The notes under the pieces are model-generated. The model was not told the DNA's origin and made no database searches. It worked only from the letters and a program-made list of their open reading frames with translations. A DNA stretch of 11,210 nt, taken from JAJYKN01 sp045403145. Lineage in GTDB: Bacteria > Nitrospirota > UBA9217. Within the stretch, counting starts at the first letter, position 1. Each line of letters starts with the position of its first letter. Position numbers and translations under genes: made by a program. Shown piece by piece: positions 1 to 6,425 of this stretch. The stretch lies in contig JAXIPA010000064.1 of assembly GCA_045403145.1 (NCBI GenBank), forward strand, positions 1 through 11,210. Direction: 5' to 3'.

Positions 1-1
1 G

Positions 2-568
2 AAGCCAGGGGATACGGTCCTTGTTCATGCCGCGGCCGGTGGAGTGGGGCTTCTCCTCGTACAGTGGGCCAGGCATCTCGGCGCCAGGGTCATCGGTACG
101 GCGTCAACCGGGGAGAAAGCGGCAGTTGCCGCGGAAGCGGGCGCTCATCACATGATCGTTTACACGAAGCAGGATTTTGTGAGTGAGACGAAGCGCCTGA
201 CCGACGGACGGGGCGCTGACCTTATTCTCGACGGCGTGGGGAAAAGCACCTTTACAGGCGATCTGCAGGCCGCGGCGGTCCATGGTCATATAGTCATTTA
301 CGGAGCGGCAAGCGGACCCGCCGACCCCGTTGTGCCCAACAGTCTCATGGAAAGATCGATTACCCTGTCCGGAGGAATGCTCAGCAACTTTGCGGCAACG
401 CGCGAAGAGCTCCTCCGGCGGTCCAGTGGCGTCTTGAGCGCAATCAGAGAGGGATGGCTGAAGCTTCGCATCGACCGTGTGCTGCCCCTGGCCGATGCGG
501 GGAGCGCGCAACGGCTGCTCGAGAGCCGGAAGTCCATAGGCAAGATAATTCTCCGGGTGGCTGATTAA
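2..568 (+). CDS. Quinone oxidoreductase (zinc-independent MDR family), 3' part
   Basis: The reading frame is open from the window edge and stops at TAA 566-568, so the N-terminal (catalytic GroES-like) half lies outside. The visible 188 residues form the NAD(P)H-binding Rossmann domain: the edge carries the dinucleotide motif AAAGGVG, followed by LLVQWARHLGARVIGTAS, a second GADLILDGVGKSTF strand-loop, and a C-terminal SRKSIGKIILRV that is typical of the end of quinone oxidoreductases. No structural or catalytic zinc cysteines are visible, as expected for the zeta-crystallin/Qor branch. Members reduce quinones or enones with NADPH in the cytosol. The family call is firm; the substrate cannot be told from sequence. 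The GTG at 44 is an internal codon, not a start, because the family motif begins upstream of it. Confidence 0.9.
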   Translation, partial: KPGDTVLVHAAAGGVGLLLVQWARHLGARVIGTASTGEKAAVAAEAGAHHMIVYTKQDFVSETKRLTDGRGADLILDGVGKSTFTGDLQAAAVHGHIVIYGAASGPADPVVPNSLMERSITLSGGMLSNFAATREELLRRSSGVLSAIREGWLKLRIDRVLPLADAGSAQRLLESRKSIGKIILRVAD

Positions 569-715
569 CTGACACGCTTCCCGACGCCCATCGCAAGTAC
601 AGACCGTGTATCTCGCTTCATCCCTTGAGTCAGTATAATTGCCGCTGGAGAAGGGCCCCCATGGTCCATAATGAGCCCCTGGAGAAATTGCCTGCCATCG
701 CATCCGTTCGAAGGG

Positions 716-761
716 AATAGGACATTTCTATTTTGGTAATAATAGGACATTTCTACTTTGG
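716..761. repeat. Two tandem copies of a 21-bp repeat, IS-end-like
   Basis: The copies run 716-736 and 741-761, differ at one base (core GGACATTTCTATTTTGG versus GGACATTTCTACTTTGG), and are separated by TAAT, so the period is 25 bp. Short direct repeats of this kind are found at the termini of IS21-like and related insertion sequences. No transposase is present in the window, so this may be a relic end. The second copy runs directly into the TTGACA of the next feature. Confidence 0.5.
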
Positions 762-762
762 C

Positions 763-791
763 TTGACATAATCGAAGGAAACTCTTGCAAT
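763..791 (+). promoter_or_regulatory. Sigma-70-like promoter for the 996-1547 gene
   Basis: The -35 is a perfect TTGACA at 763-768. A 17-bp spacer leads to TGCAAT at 786-791, which matches TATAAT at four of six positions. Transcription would start near 798 and give a leader of about 200 nt. The -35 abuts the tandem repeat, so it could be an outward-facing promoter delivered by an insertion-sequence end. Confidence 0.45.
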
Positions 792-797
792 TATTGC

Positions 798-990
798 ATG
801 CTTATTATATTCTCCTTGCCGGGAAACCCGAACTCCCGGCGTAACGTATGCTGCCGTCAACGCGTCCGGGCAGGTTTATCCGAAACAGACGGCTAAAGGG
901 GGTGATTGCTCCGGACACTGCATGGGCGACTTTATTGAGAGGACTGCTGCTTCTATTGATTTTCTGATTTCTATTTTTCTTTAAGGAGAG
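798..990 (+). promoter_or_regulatory. Long structured 5' leader (possible RNA switch)
   Basis: This stretch lies between the predicted start site and the gene at 996 and holds no ORF of note. It contains a hairpin GCCGGG (818-823) with CCCGGC (835-840), and a second stem GCCGTC (853-858) with GACGGC (888-893). TCCGG at 865-869, in the loop of the second stem, can pair with CCGGA at 911-915 outside it, which would make an H-type pseudoknot. The last 40 nt are U-rich and end in the ribosome site AAGGAG (about 983-988). I compared it by eye with c-di-GMP-I, cobalamin and fluoride switch consensus features and saw no convincing match. The pairings are seen in sequence; the regulatory role is inference. 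Confidence 0.35.
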
Positions 991-995
991 ACGCC

Positions 996-1547
996 ATGAA
1001 AAGATTTATTGCTATCGTGCTGGCAACAGCAGTGATGATCGTCGGTATCGGAATTGGGGCCGCATCAGCGGCCAACAGCCTCAAACAGGGATCCGCAGGC
1101 ATAAACGTTAATGTCTTTGACAGCTTGGTCATCGCCGGCGAAGATGTCGATAACAGCTTCGTGATCACCGGCAAATATTTTGTCATGAATGACTTGGCCG
1201 TGCTCGCAGGTCTGGGATTCGGGATAAAAGGCGGCGATGCCGATGGCACCGATTTCGGCATCGTCGGCGGCGCGCGGAAATATCTCACGACAGACGATTT
1301 TGCCCCTTTTGTGGGCGGCTTTCTCGCGTACGCCTCCACGGAGGACGGAGACCGGAAGGACCTGAGTTTGATGGGAGAGTTCGGCGCGGAATATTTCCTG
1401 CACAAGCAGTTCAGCATCGAGGGGAGCCTCGGCTTCGGCTATATGGAGCAAAAGACAACAACGCCGGGTCCGGGGGGCGGAACCTTCAAGGAAACCACCA
1501 TCGGCACCCAGCGGTTAGGCGCCAGCTTGAACTTTTATTTCTTCTAA
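996..1547 (+). CDS. Small outer-membrane beta-barrel protein
   Basis: A 183-aa protein that starts with a classic signal peptide (MKRFIAIVLA, hydrophobic to about residue 20, cleavage likely after ASA at residue 25). The rest is built of alternating hydrophobic/polar strands rich in Gly and aromatic residues (ITGKYFVM, LAVLAGLGFGI, FAPFVGGFLAYAS, FSIEGSLGFGY), and it ends in LNFYFF, with the terminal Phe that the BAM complex recognises. This fits the OMP_b-brl / opacity-like eight-stranded barrel family. The ATG at 996 follows AAGGAGAG at a good distance. It stands alone, with its own promoter, long leader and terminator. No specific transport or adhesion function can be assigned. Confidence 0.82.
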   Translation: MKRFIAIVLATAVMIVGIGIGAASAANSLKQGSAGINVNVFDSLVIAGEDVDNSFVITGKYFVMNDLAVLAGLGFGIKGGDADGTDFGIVGGARKYLTTDDFAPFVGGFLAYASTEDGDRKDLSLMGEFGAEYFLHKQFSIEGSLGFGYMEQKTTTPGPGGGTFKETTIGTQRLGASLNFYFF

Positions 1548-1570
1548 TAGGCTGACCTTTTCGTTTTGCA

Positions 1571-1610
1571 AAATCCTCCGGCGGGCGAAGACTGCCGGGG
1601 GATTTTTTTT
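1571..1610 (+). terminator. Rho-independent terminator after the barrel gene
   Basis: AAATCCTCCGGC at 1571-1582 pairs with GCCGGGGGATTT at about 1594-1605, leaving an 11-nt loop, and a run of T to 1610 follows. It lies 23 bases after the stop codon of the outer-membrane gene. Confidence 0.9.
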
Positions 1611-1781
1611 GAGTCGCGTTCTTCGGGCGGTGATATTGAAACAGCAGAAAAAGCGTGGCGAGTCAGTCCCTTGTGCAAAACGTGCGTGAAATACGGCATT
1701 GAGTGATTGCGGGAAGTCACATGAGGGCTGTGTGACGATGTACCGAAATGGAGGGGCCGGGCATCGTCATCACCCTGCTCC

Positions 1782-1940
1782 TTACCTGGCGGAGGATTCG
1801 AAATAGGATGCCACAATAAAGTGTAACAGCCGGTATCTGGCAGCCAAATCCATATCCAGGTAGAGCGTACTGTCGAGCAGAATATTAACGACCTCTTTTT
1901 CCTGTTCGTGGGTGCCGCATATGGTCAGCGTTTCGTTCAT
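1782..1940 (-). CDS. Hypothetical 52-aa protein behind a sigma-54 promoter
   Basis: On the minus strand an ATG at 1940 opens a 52-codon frame ending in TAA (1782-1784). The protein begins MNETLTICGTHEQEKEVVNI and ends IVASYFESSAR. It has an acidic N-terminal half and a likely amphipathic helical middle (LAARYRLLHFIVASYF); there is no signal peptide and only one Cys. AGGAAAGG lies about 11 nt before the ATG. The codons look normal, and the frame sits exactly about 20 nt downstream of the predicted start site of a near-consensus sigma-54 promoter. That context, rather than length, is why I call it a gene. I do not recognise the family. It could be a small regulatory or adaptor protein. The 1548-1781 stretch beyond it holds only the barrel terminator and a short hairpin (GTCACA 1716-1721 with TGTGAC 1731-1736). 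Confidence 0.65.
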   Translation of the reverse strand: MNETLTICGTHEQEKEVVNILLDSTLYLDMDLAARYRLLHFIVASYFESSAR

Positions 1941-1970
1941 GGTGCTTACGACCTTTCCTACTTGTATGAA

Positions 1971-1986
1971 TGCATACTTCGTGCCA
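1971..1986 (-). promoter_or_regulatory. Sigma-54 (-24/-12) promoter of the 52-aa gene
   Basis: Read on the minus strand the sequence is TGGCAC-GAAGT-ATGCA. Against the consensus TGGCACRNNNNTTGCW it differs only at the first base of the -12 box. The invariant GG and GC are 10 bp apart, as required. The predicted start is near 1960, about 20 nt before the ATG at 1940, with the ribosome site in between. Confidence 0.75.
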
Positions 1987-2004
1987 TGTAAGGAAACAAT
2001 TAAA

Positions 2005-2017
2005 TATCAATGTATTG
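2005..2017 (+). promoter_or_regulatory. IHF-consensus match upstream of the sigma-54 promoter
   Basis: TATCAATGTATTG fits the IHF consensus WATCAANNNNTTR at every defined position. It is embedded in a 14-bp palindrome ATCAATGTATTGAT (2006-2019). It begins 19 bp upstream of the -24 box, where IHF commonly bends DNA so that a distant activator can touch sigma-54 polymerase. IHF matches arise by chance in AT-rich DNA, so position is the main support. Confidence 0.5.
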
Positions 2018-2092
2018 ATGGCGTGAAGCTGAGGGAGGGGGCAATATGATTTGGTCAAAATGCGCTGTCAGTGGGTTATTTAAACATACTAC

Positions 2093-2143
2093 ATTGGTAT
2101 TATAATGACTCATAACGGTAATGACACAGACCGGAATACCAAT
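2093..2143. repeat. Inverted repeat enclosing a tandem 16-bp repeat (possible enhancer)
   Basis: ATTGGTATT (2093-2101) and AATACCAAT (2135-2143) are a perfect 9-bp inverted repeat. Between them are two tandem 16-mers, TAATGACTCATAACGG (2103-2118) and TAATGACACAGACCGG (2119-2134), identical at 13 of 16 positions. A related direct repeat, TGACCG with a 10-bp period, lies at 2234-2249. The block is about 120-150 bp upstream of the sigma-54 promoter, the usual range for activator sites. The rest of the 1941-2261 spacer shows nothing else. Confidence 0.4.
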
Positions 2144-2261
2144 CTTCCCCTTATTTTGTCAAAGAGGGGCATTATTCGTCACGCTGGAAAAGGCGGGTTT
2201 GAGGGATTTTACGATTATGTTATTACCACACTATGACCGTGAATGACCGGTACGTCACACA

Positions 2262-3458
2262 TCATCCCGCCTGTCTCCCAAAAAACATCTCCAGCCTGAA
2301 CAGGATGCCGGGTGTGTCGTCGAACTTCCTGTCTTCCGGGAATCTGACCTGGGGGGCCAGTTCGAAAAAGAGCCACTCCCGCCAAAAGCTGTGGCGGTAC
2401 CGGATCCTGAAGGCAACCTCCGTTAATATCATGCTCGGTCTGGTATGATAGACGTTGATCCACTCATAATCCAGGGCATGAGTCGCTCCGAAGGGCTGGC
2501 GGAGCGAGACGCTGTGGCTGTAGGTATAACCGGGCGTAGCGGCTGACCAGACTCCATCGATGCTCGTGCGAAAAAAAAGATCATGGGGAAGCTTGCGTTC
2601 GAAATCGAAGCGGGTGTCCGTTTGCCATTGCGTGTCCGTCCGGTAAAGAGCTTCCTGGGTGAAGCGGAAGTCCCATGCCGCGAGCGAAACCAACGACCGG
2701 TACCGCGGTGCGCCATATAAAACGGGCTTGCCCTGGCTCAGTTGAACGCCGGTCCTGACGATGATGCTCTCCCGCGGCATCGACCGGATGATGTAGAGGA
2801 GCGCGGAAGTCAGGTTCCTCGCTTGCGGGGCAGCAAACGATTGGCCTGTTGCCGGGGTCGTCTCACCAGGGGTTGTCACCCGCGTCCCGGTTCCGGCGGG
2901 TGTGGCGGACGGCTCCGCCGAGAACACGATATGCGTCTTCTTTTCCAGCTGGGGAAGCGCCAGCCGCAGATCTACGGCCGGCTTGAATAAGGTGGCAGCA
3001 GCCTCTTCCGCGAATACATCGTAGCGGAACCGGAAGTACGACCGGTTTTCCTCCAGTACGTAACGTTCGTCGCCGAAGAAGGAATCGAGCCATCCAGCGG
3101 TCGTCAGGAACTCATGGGACAGTTCTCCGTGCAGTAGATCGATAAATTCCGGCACCGCTTTTCGCATGTCCGGCAGTGCCGGCACTTCAGGTGGGAGCGG
3201 CTTTGTTTCTTCAGCAGGCAATTCCTGGGGCGCCGGCTCGGATGGTTCATCACAGCTTGTTGGCAATGTCTCCATCTCCCGCTGCGGGGCGATGGTCGTG
3301 GAGGGAGCTGTAACAGGCCCTTCGGAAGGGCCGGGCGCCGCTTCTTCCGCCCAGGCGGCGGATACGCCCCCGAACGGAAAAAGGGTACACAGCGCCGTGG
3401 CAGGCAGGTGAAGGACGACCACCGCGGCCATTGCGGTTATGTTTTTCCTGATCGACAT
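2262..3458 (-). CDS. Secreted, probable outer-membrane protein of unknown function
   Basis: A 398-aa protein. Residues 1-37 form a long signal peptide (basic MSIRKN, hydrophobic stretch, cleavage after AWA). Residues 38-95 are a Pro/Glu-rich, low-complexity periplasmic linker. From about residue 103 (EFIDLLHGELSHEF, then AGWLDSFFGDERY) to the end, the sequence alternates short amphipathic strands rich in Arg, Tyr, Phe and Trp (SYFRFRYDVFAEE, IRYRHSFWREWLFFELAPQVRF, ILFRLEMFF), which suggests a beta-barrel. The arrangement resembles conserved hypothetical outer-membrane proteins of delta-proteobacteria, but I cannot name the family. The start is fixed by the signal peptide; the ribosome site before it is weak. 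It is preceded by its own promoter. No enzymatic motif is visible. Confidence 0.75.
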   Translation of the reverse strand: MSIRKNITAMAAVVVLHLPATALCTLFPFGGVSAAWAEEAAPGPSEGPVTAPSTTIAPQREMETLPTSCDEPSEPAPQELPAEETKPLPPEVPALPDMRKAVPEFIDLLHGELSHEFLTTAGWLDSFFGDERYVLEENRSYFRFRYDVFAEEAAATLFKPAVDLRLALPQLEKKTHIVFSAEPSATPAGTGTRVTTPGETTPATGQSFAAPQARNLTSALLYIIRSMPRESIIVRTGVQLSQGKPVLYGAPRYRSLVSLAAWDFRFTQEALYRTDTQWQTDTRFDFERKLPHDLFFRTSIDGVWSAATPGYTYSHSVSLRQPFGATHALDYEWINVYHTRPSMILTEVAFRIRYRHSFWREWLFFELAPQVRFPEDRKFDDTPGILFRLEMFFGRQAG

Positions 3459-3511
3459 GGATAAAACGGCCTTATGCCCCCGACGTCATGAAGAGAAAAA
3501 CCTCTGCTCAG

Positions 3512-3540
3512 AGAATAAGCAATGGGGCGTTGATTGTCAA
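3512..3540 (-). promoter_or_regulatory. Sigma-70-like promoter of the 2262-3458 gene
   Basis: On the minus strand: TTGACA (3535-3540), a 17-bp spacer, then TATTCT (3512-3517). The start site would fall near 3505, about 47 nt before the ATG. A perfect palindrome CTCTGCTCAGAG (3502-3513) overlaps the edge of the -10 box and the start site and could be an operator; no regulator is known for it. Confidence 0.7.
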
Positions 3541-3632
3541 GCATCTACGATTGAAAAGGGGCAGGGAATCTTCGTGTCGGAACAGAGGCCGAGGTGCCGG
3601 GAAAAGAGTAAGGGAAAAACCGCCGGGAAGCG

Positions 3633-4019
3633 CTATTTGGCCTGTTTGGTGTACTCAATGCTGACTTCGTAGGATATGCTCGCATGGCCATGGCTGAGGG
3701 TTTCGCTTTTTCCGCGACACACGATGCTGCCTTTTACCGATTTTTTTCGGTTTTTAACCAGACCGGCAACCACCTGCGTCAGATCAAAACCCCCGTTAGT
3801 GCATTCTTCGCGCATACATTCCATGCGAAAACAGGCGTAATCGGTGGGAAAAAAGTTCATCGTGCGTTTCATCAAAACAGGCCCGGCTGTTTTCTGGTAA
3901 TAGGTCATCTGAAAAACGATATTAGACACCCCGGGCAGGCGTTCCCCGACCAGACCTGCGGCTTGCATGGCGTCTCTTTTCAGTTCCAGTTTTTCTTTAT
4001 AATTCTGTTTTATGGCCAT
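3633..4019 (-). CDS. Conserved hypothetical protein with a cysteine cluster
   Basis: A 128-aa, basic, soluble protein without a signal peptide. The N terminus (MAIKQNYKEKLELKRDAMQA) is helical and charged. The middle has strand-like YYQKTAGPVLMKRTMNFFPTDYACF, and the C terminus repeats short beta strands (SIVCRGK, HASISYEVSIEYTK). Cysteines fall at 63, 68 and 73 (C-X4-C-X4-C, followed by TNGGFDL) and at 101, which could bind metal or form disulfides; this is inference. The ATG follows TAGGTGA at 5-6 nt, a good ribosome site. It resembles uncharacterised proteins from anaerobic delta-proteobacteria, but I know no function. It is in the same direction as its neighbours but has its own promoter. 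Confidence 0.75.
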   Translation of the reverse strand: MAIKQNYKEKLELKRDAMQAAGLVGERLPGVSNIVFQMTYYQKTAGPVLMKRTMNFFPTDYACFRMECMREECTNGGFDLTQVVAGLVKNRKKSVKGSIVCRGKSETLSHGHASISYEVSIEYTKQAK

Positions 4020-4058
4020 TTTTCACCTATTTGGGCCTGCGCAGTTCCGAATAATGAA

Positions 4059-4083
4059 GCCGCGAAAACACTGTCTTCGCGGC
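4059..4083 (-). promoter_or_regulatory. Hairpin in the leader of the 128-aa gene
   Basis: GCCGCGAA (4059-4066) and TTCGCGGC (4076-4083) form a perfect 8-bp inverted repeat with a 9-nt loop, inside the predicted 5' untranslated region of the gene starting at 4019. No T-run follows on either strand, so it is not a simple terminator. It could be an operator or a mRNA-stabilising stem. Confidence 0.4.
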
Positions 4084-4109
4084 CTTGCCGGGTTTTTGAC
4101 ATTGACCCT

Positions 4110-4138
4110 ATAATCGCACTTTATCTGCGTTAAATCAA
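4110..4138 (-). promoter_or_regulatory. Possible promoter of the 128-aa gene
   Basis: On the minus strand TTGATT (4133-4138) is followed after 17 bp by GATTAT (4110-4115), each matching the consensus at four of six positions. It would give a leader of about 85 nt. Confidence 0.35.
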
Positions 4139-4166
4139 CACATTTTTCTCGTTTTACGAAAAAGGG

Positions 4167-4219
4167 CAGGCCTGGAAGCCTTCCAGGGCGGTCTTTTGGA
4201 CCGCTTTCCCCAGGGCCTG
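4167..4219. other. Potential three-way-junction RNA or cruciform element
   Basis: An outer stem CAGGCC (4167-4172) with GGCCTG (4214-4219) encloses two perfect hairpins: TGGAA-gcc-TTCCA (4173-4185) and GCGGTC-ttttg-GACCGC (4188-4204). The whole is 53 bp. It lies between the terminator of the cytochrome gene and the promoter region of the next minus-strand gene, so neither obvious transcript covers it. It could be a small RNA, a REP-like palindromic element, or a regulatory site. Confidence 0.35.
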
Positions 4220-4257
4220 TTTCATGCCGGCTTGCTCAACTTCTCGAAAAATTTCAT

Positions 4258-4288
4258 AAAAAAGGGCCGGCCATATCGGCCGGCCCTT
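4258..4288 (-). terminator. Strong terminator after the multihaem cytochrome gene
   Basis: On the minus strand an 11-bp perfect stem, AAGGGCCGGCC with GGCCGGCCCTT (4278-4288 and 4262-4272) and a 5-nt loop, runs straight into six T (4258-4263, overlapping the stem end). It starts about 18 bases after the stop codon. Confidence 0.92.
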
Positions 4289-4306
4289 GAACAACGGGTG
4301 CATTAA

Positions 4307-6424
4307 TTAATGGGTAAGGTCCGTTCTCTCGGGTCTGTCGAAGTTGTGGCACCGCGAGCACTTGTAGTGCTCACTGTTCACGTGCTTGCTGTGGACCCAG
4401 GTGAAGCGGCTGTAGCTGCCGTCATAGCTCTCTGAACCGTGGCAGTCATTGCACAGGTCAGAGGTCGGCTTCTTCGTGGCATAACCCATATTCTTGAGGT
4501 TCATCTGGGTGGCCGTGGCCGACACGTGGCAGTTGGTGCAGGTCAGCACGTTGCCGGTCGCCGGCGGCACTTCATGGGTAAGGAGCTGGAAGGTGTCGTC
4601 ATCGACCCAGGTATAGGGCTCGCTGCTGCTGTAGCCCATGAGCGTGAGGCTCGACATGATCGATGCATCCACACCGCCGACCGTGCCTGCGCTGGAGAAG
4701 AAGACCTTGGTATCCATCGGGATCAGGATTCCGAGGTTCGTGGCATGCGGCCTGCGGGCCGTCTTGTACTTGAACGGGAAGAGCTTGGTGCCCAGTGGAT
4801 CGGTGATGGCGCCCACCGGCCGTGAGGTCGGGTACTTGCCCGTTGCCGGATCGATCACTGCCGGGTCGTGGAGGCTGTATCCCGAGCTCTTGCCGCTCCA
4901 GAACTTATACTGAGGCTTGATGTCGTTTGCCATAGTGACCGTGGGTTCCCAGCGGTTGTTCGCCACATGCCATTCAGGCGCGCTCCAGTCTCTGTTCATC
5001 TCAGTCGCTTCGGTTGCAGCCGTGTCCGAGGCGTTCCTCGCGGACGTCCGGATATGGCAGGTCTGGCATGCGACCCTGTTCCTGTGCTTGTTCACGTCCG
5101 TCGTGGTGTGGCCGTTCGATGCCATCTTGGTAGAATGGCAGCTTGCTGTTGAGCAGGTGACCTGCACGTCCAGGTCGGTCTGCCTCAAGTCGGAGCCTCT
5201 GCCCGCGATCTTGTGGAGCTGCGTGGTATGGCACTTCTGGCAGGTGAAGTTGCCGTTGGCGCTCACTGCCATATGCACGTCGAAGTTCCTGTCAGCGGTG
5301 GTCGCATGCGCTACGGCCAGGTCACCGCGCTTGTAGTTGTCTCCGCCGCCGCCCTTGGCATGGCACTGCGTGCAGTTGGACCTGACAGGCTTGTGCAGGG
5401 TCTGGACAGCCTGGTCCATGGTGATGGTCATGTTGACCGTGTCAGGCACCATGAGGCCGGTGATCGTGTCTTTCTTCCTCTTGTAATCCTTCTGGTGACA
5501 GATCAGGCAGTCGATGTTTTCCCTGTGCTGCTGCGTGGTGAGGGTCGCATCGTCCGGCCGCTTGCCGATGCCGACGTGGCAGGCCGAGCAGCCCCAGTTG
5601 CCGATGATGTTGCCGCAATAGCTGTTGACCGAGGTCTTGAGCTTGCCCTGGAGCGCGGGGCCGTTCACCATGTAGGGGGCCGCGCCTTCCCACTTGTAGT
5701 GCTGCGATGCCATCACTTCGTCCGCCTTTGCGGTGTGGCAGGAGAGGCACATGGTATAGCCCGTCCAGGTCAGGGAAGCATGCGGGTTGGGCGCCGGTGT
5801 TACATAGACCGCTGTCATGGTGGTATTGGCGTTCATCGTTACGTTCACCGTCTGCGTCGTTCCTGCGTCCACTCCGTCTTTCTGCCATTTCTGGAAATTG
5901 TTGCCGCTTGCGGTTGCCGGGGTCGTGAGGGTCACTGCGGCGCCGCTGTTGTAGCTTCTGGTGAACTGAGTCGTGCCGTTGCCCTGGCCGTTTCTGTCAT
6001 TCGGCGTGACGGTAATGGCAACCCCGCTGTTCGGGTTTGAAGAGGCGACAGTCAGAGTACGGGCCGGTGGCGTTGAAGTATATACGGCTGTCATCGTCAC
6101 ACTTCCGGTAATTGTTATGGTCGCGGCCAGATTCGTCGTATAGTCCGAGGAGTTTCTCTGCCATTTGGTGAAATAATACGTCACACTGCTGACGACCGCT
6201 GAGGCTGGCGCGGTGAGCGTCACGGAACGGCCGCTGTTGTAACTGCGCGTGAACTCGGTTGTCCCATTTGTTCGTCCATAGTTATCCGCCGGGCTGACGG
6301 TAATAGCAATCCCGCTGCTGGGAGTAGCCGACTTGATTGTCAGGGTATAGGCGTCCGCGTCCGACAGGGCGGCAAAAGCAAAAACCAGGACCATCATTCC
6401 AAGTACTGCAAACATCTTCTTCAT
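4307..6424 (-). CDS. Secreted decahaem c-type cytochrome, octahaem tetrathionate reductase-like, with InlB-like repeats
   Basis: A 705-aa protein. Residues 1-25 are a signal peptide (MKKMFAVLGM, cleavage after ADA). Two tandem domains at about 26-115 and 122-207, each ending in (V/T)TMTAVY and containing an F-x-K-W core, match the divergent InlB B-repeat type. Haem motifs then follow: CXXCH at 226, 279, 306, 351, 395, 453, 629, 658 and 689, plus CSTASCH (CX4CH) at 424, ten in all. The stretch with GGGGDNYKRGDL (358-369) and DVHM (382-385), together with NSYC-x8-CSACH, closely resembles the octahaem tetrathionate reductase family of Shewanella. The extra non-haem Cys270 also has a counterpart there. 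Members handle tetrathionate, nitrite or hydroxylamine in vitro; the true substrate here is unknown. It acts in the periplasm or on the cell surface. The start at 6424 was chosen because GGAGGAG sits 6 nt upstream; the TTG at 6466 has no such site. Confidence 0.88.
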   Translation of the reverse strand: MKKMFAVLGMMVLVFAFAALSDADAYTLTIKSATPSSGIAITVSPADNYGRTNGTTEFTRSYNSGRSVTLTAPASAVVSSVTYYFTKWQRNSSDYTTNLAATITITGSVTMTAVYTSTPPARTLTVASSNPNSGVAITVTPNDRNGQGNGTTQFTRSYNSGAAVTLTTPATASGNNFQKWQKDGVDAGTTQTVNVTMNANTTMTAVYVTPAPNPHASLTWTGYTMCLSCHTAKADEVMASQHYKWEGAAPYMVNGPALQGKLKTSVNSYCGNIIGNWGCSACHVGIGKRPDDATLTTQQHRENIDCLICHQKDYKRKKDTITGLMVPDTVNMTITMDQAVQTLHKPVRSNCTQCHAKGGGGDNYKRGDLAVAHATTADRNFDVHMAVSANGNFTCQKCHTTQLHKIAGRGSDLRQTDLDVQVTCSTASCHSTKMASNGHTTTDVNKHRNRVACQTCHIRTSARNASDTAATEATEMNRDWSAPEWHVANNRWEPTVTMANDIKPQYKFWSGKSSGYSLHDPAVIDPATGKYPTSRPVGAITDPLGTKLFPFKYKTARRPHATNLGILIPMDTKVFFSSAGTVGGVDASIMSSLTLMGYSSSEPYTWVDDDTFQLLTHEVPPATGNVLTCTNCHVSATATQMNLKNMGYATKKPTSDLCNDCHGSESYDGSYSRFTWVHSKHVNSEHYKCSRCHNFDRPERTDLTH

Positions 6425-6425
6425 T

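Noticed and set aside
104..750. Minus-strand frames opposite the quinone oxidoreductase and its spacer
   Set aside because: They are antisense of a clear Rossmann-domain gene or run into the tandem repeat; no support.
1544..1816. Minus-strand 90-codon frame
   Set aside because: It runs through the terminator of the barrel gene and overlaps the better-supported 52-aa gene in another frame; composition is not protein-like.
5213..6040. Plus-strand frame (275 codons) within the cytochrome gene
   Set aside because: Antisense of the haem-motif region; the real frame carries ten haem motifs and a signal peptide.
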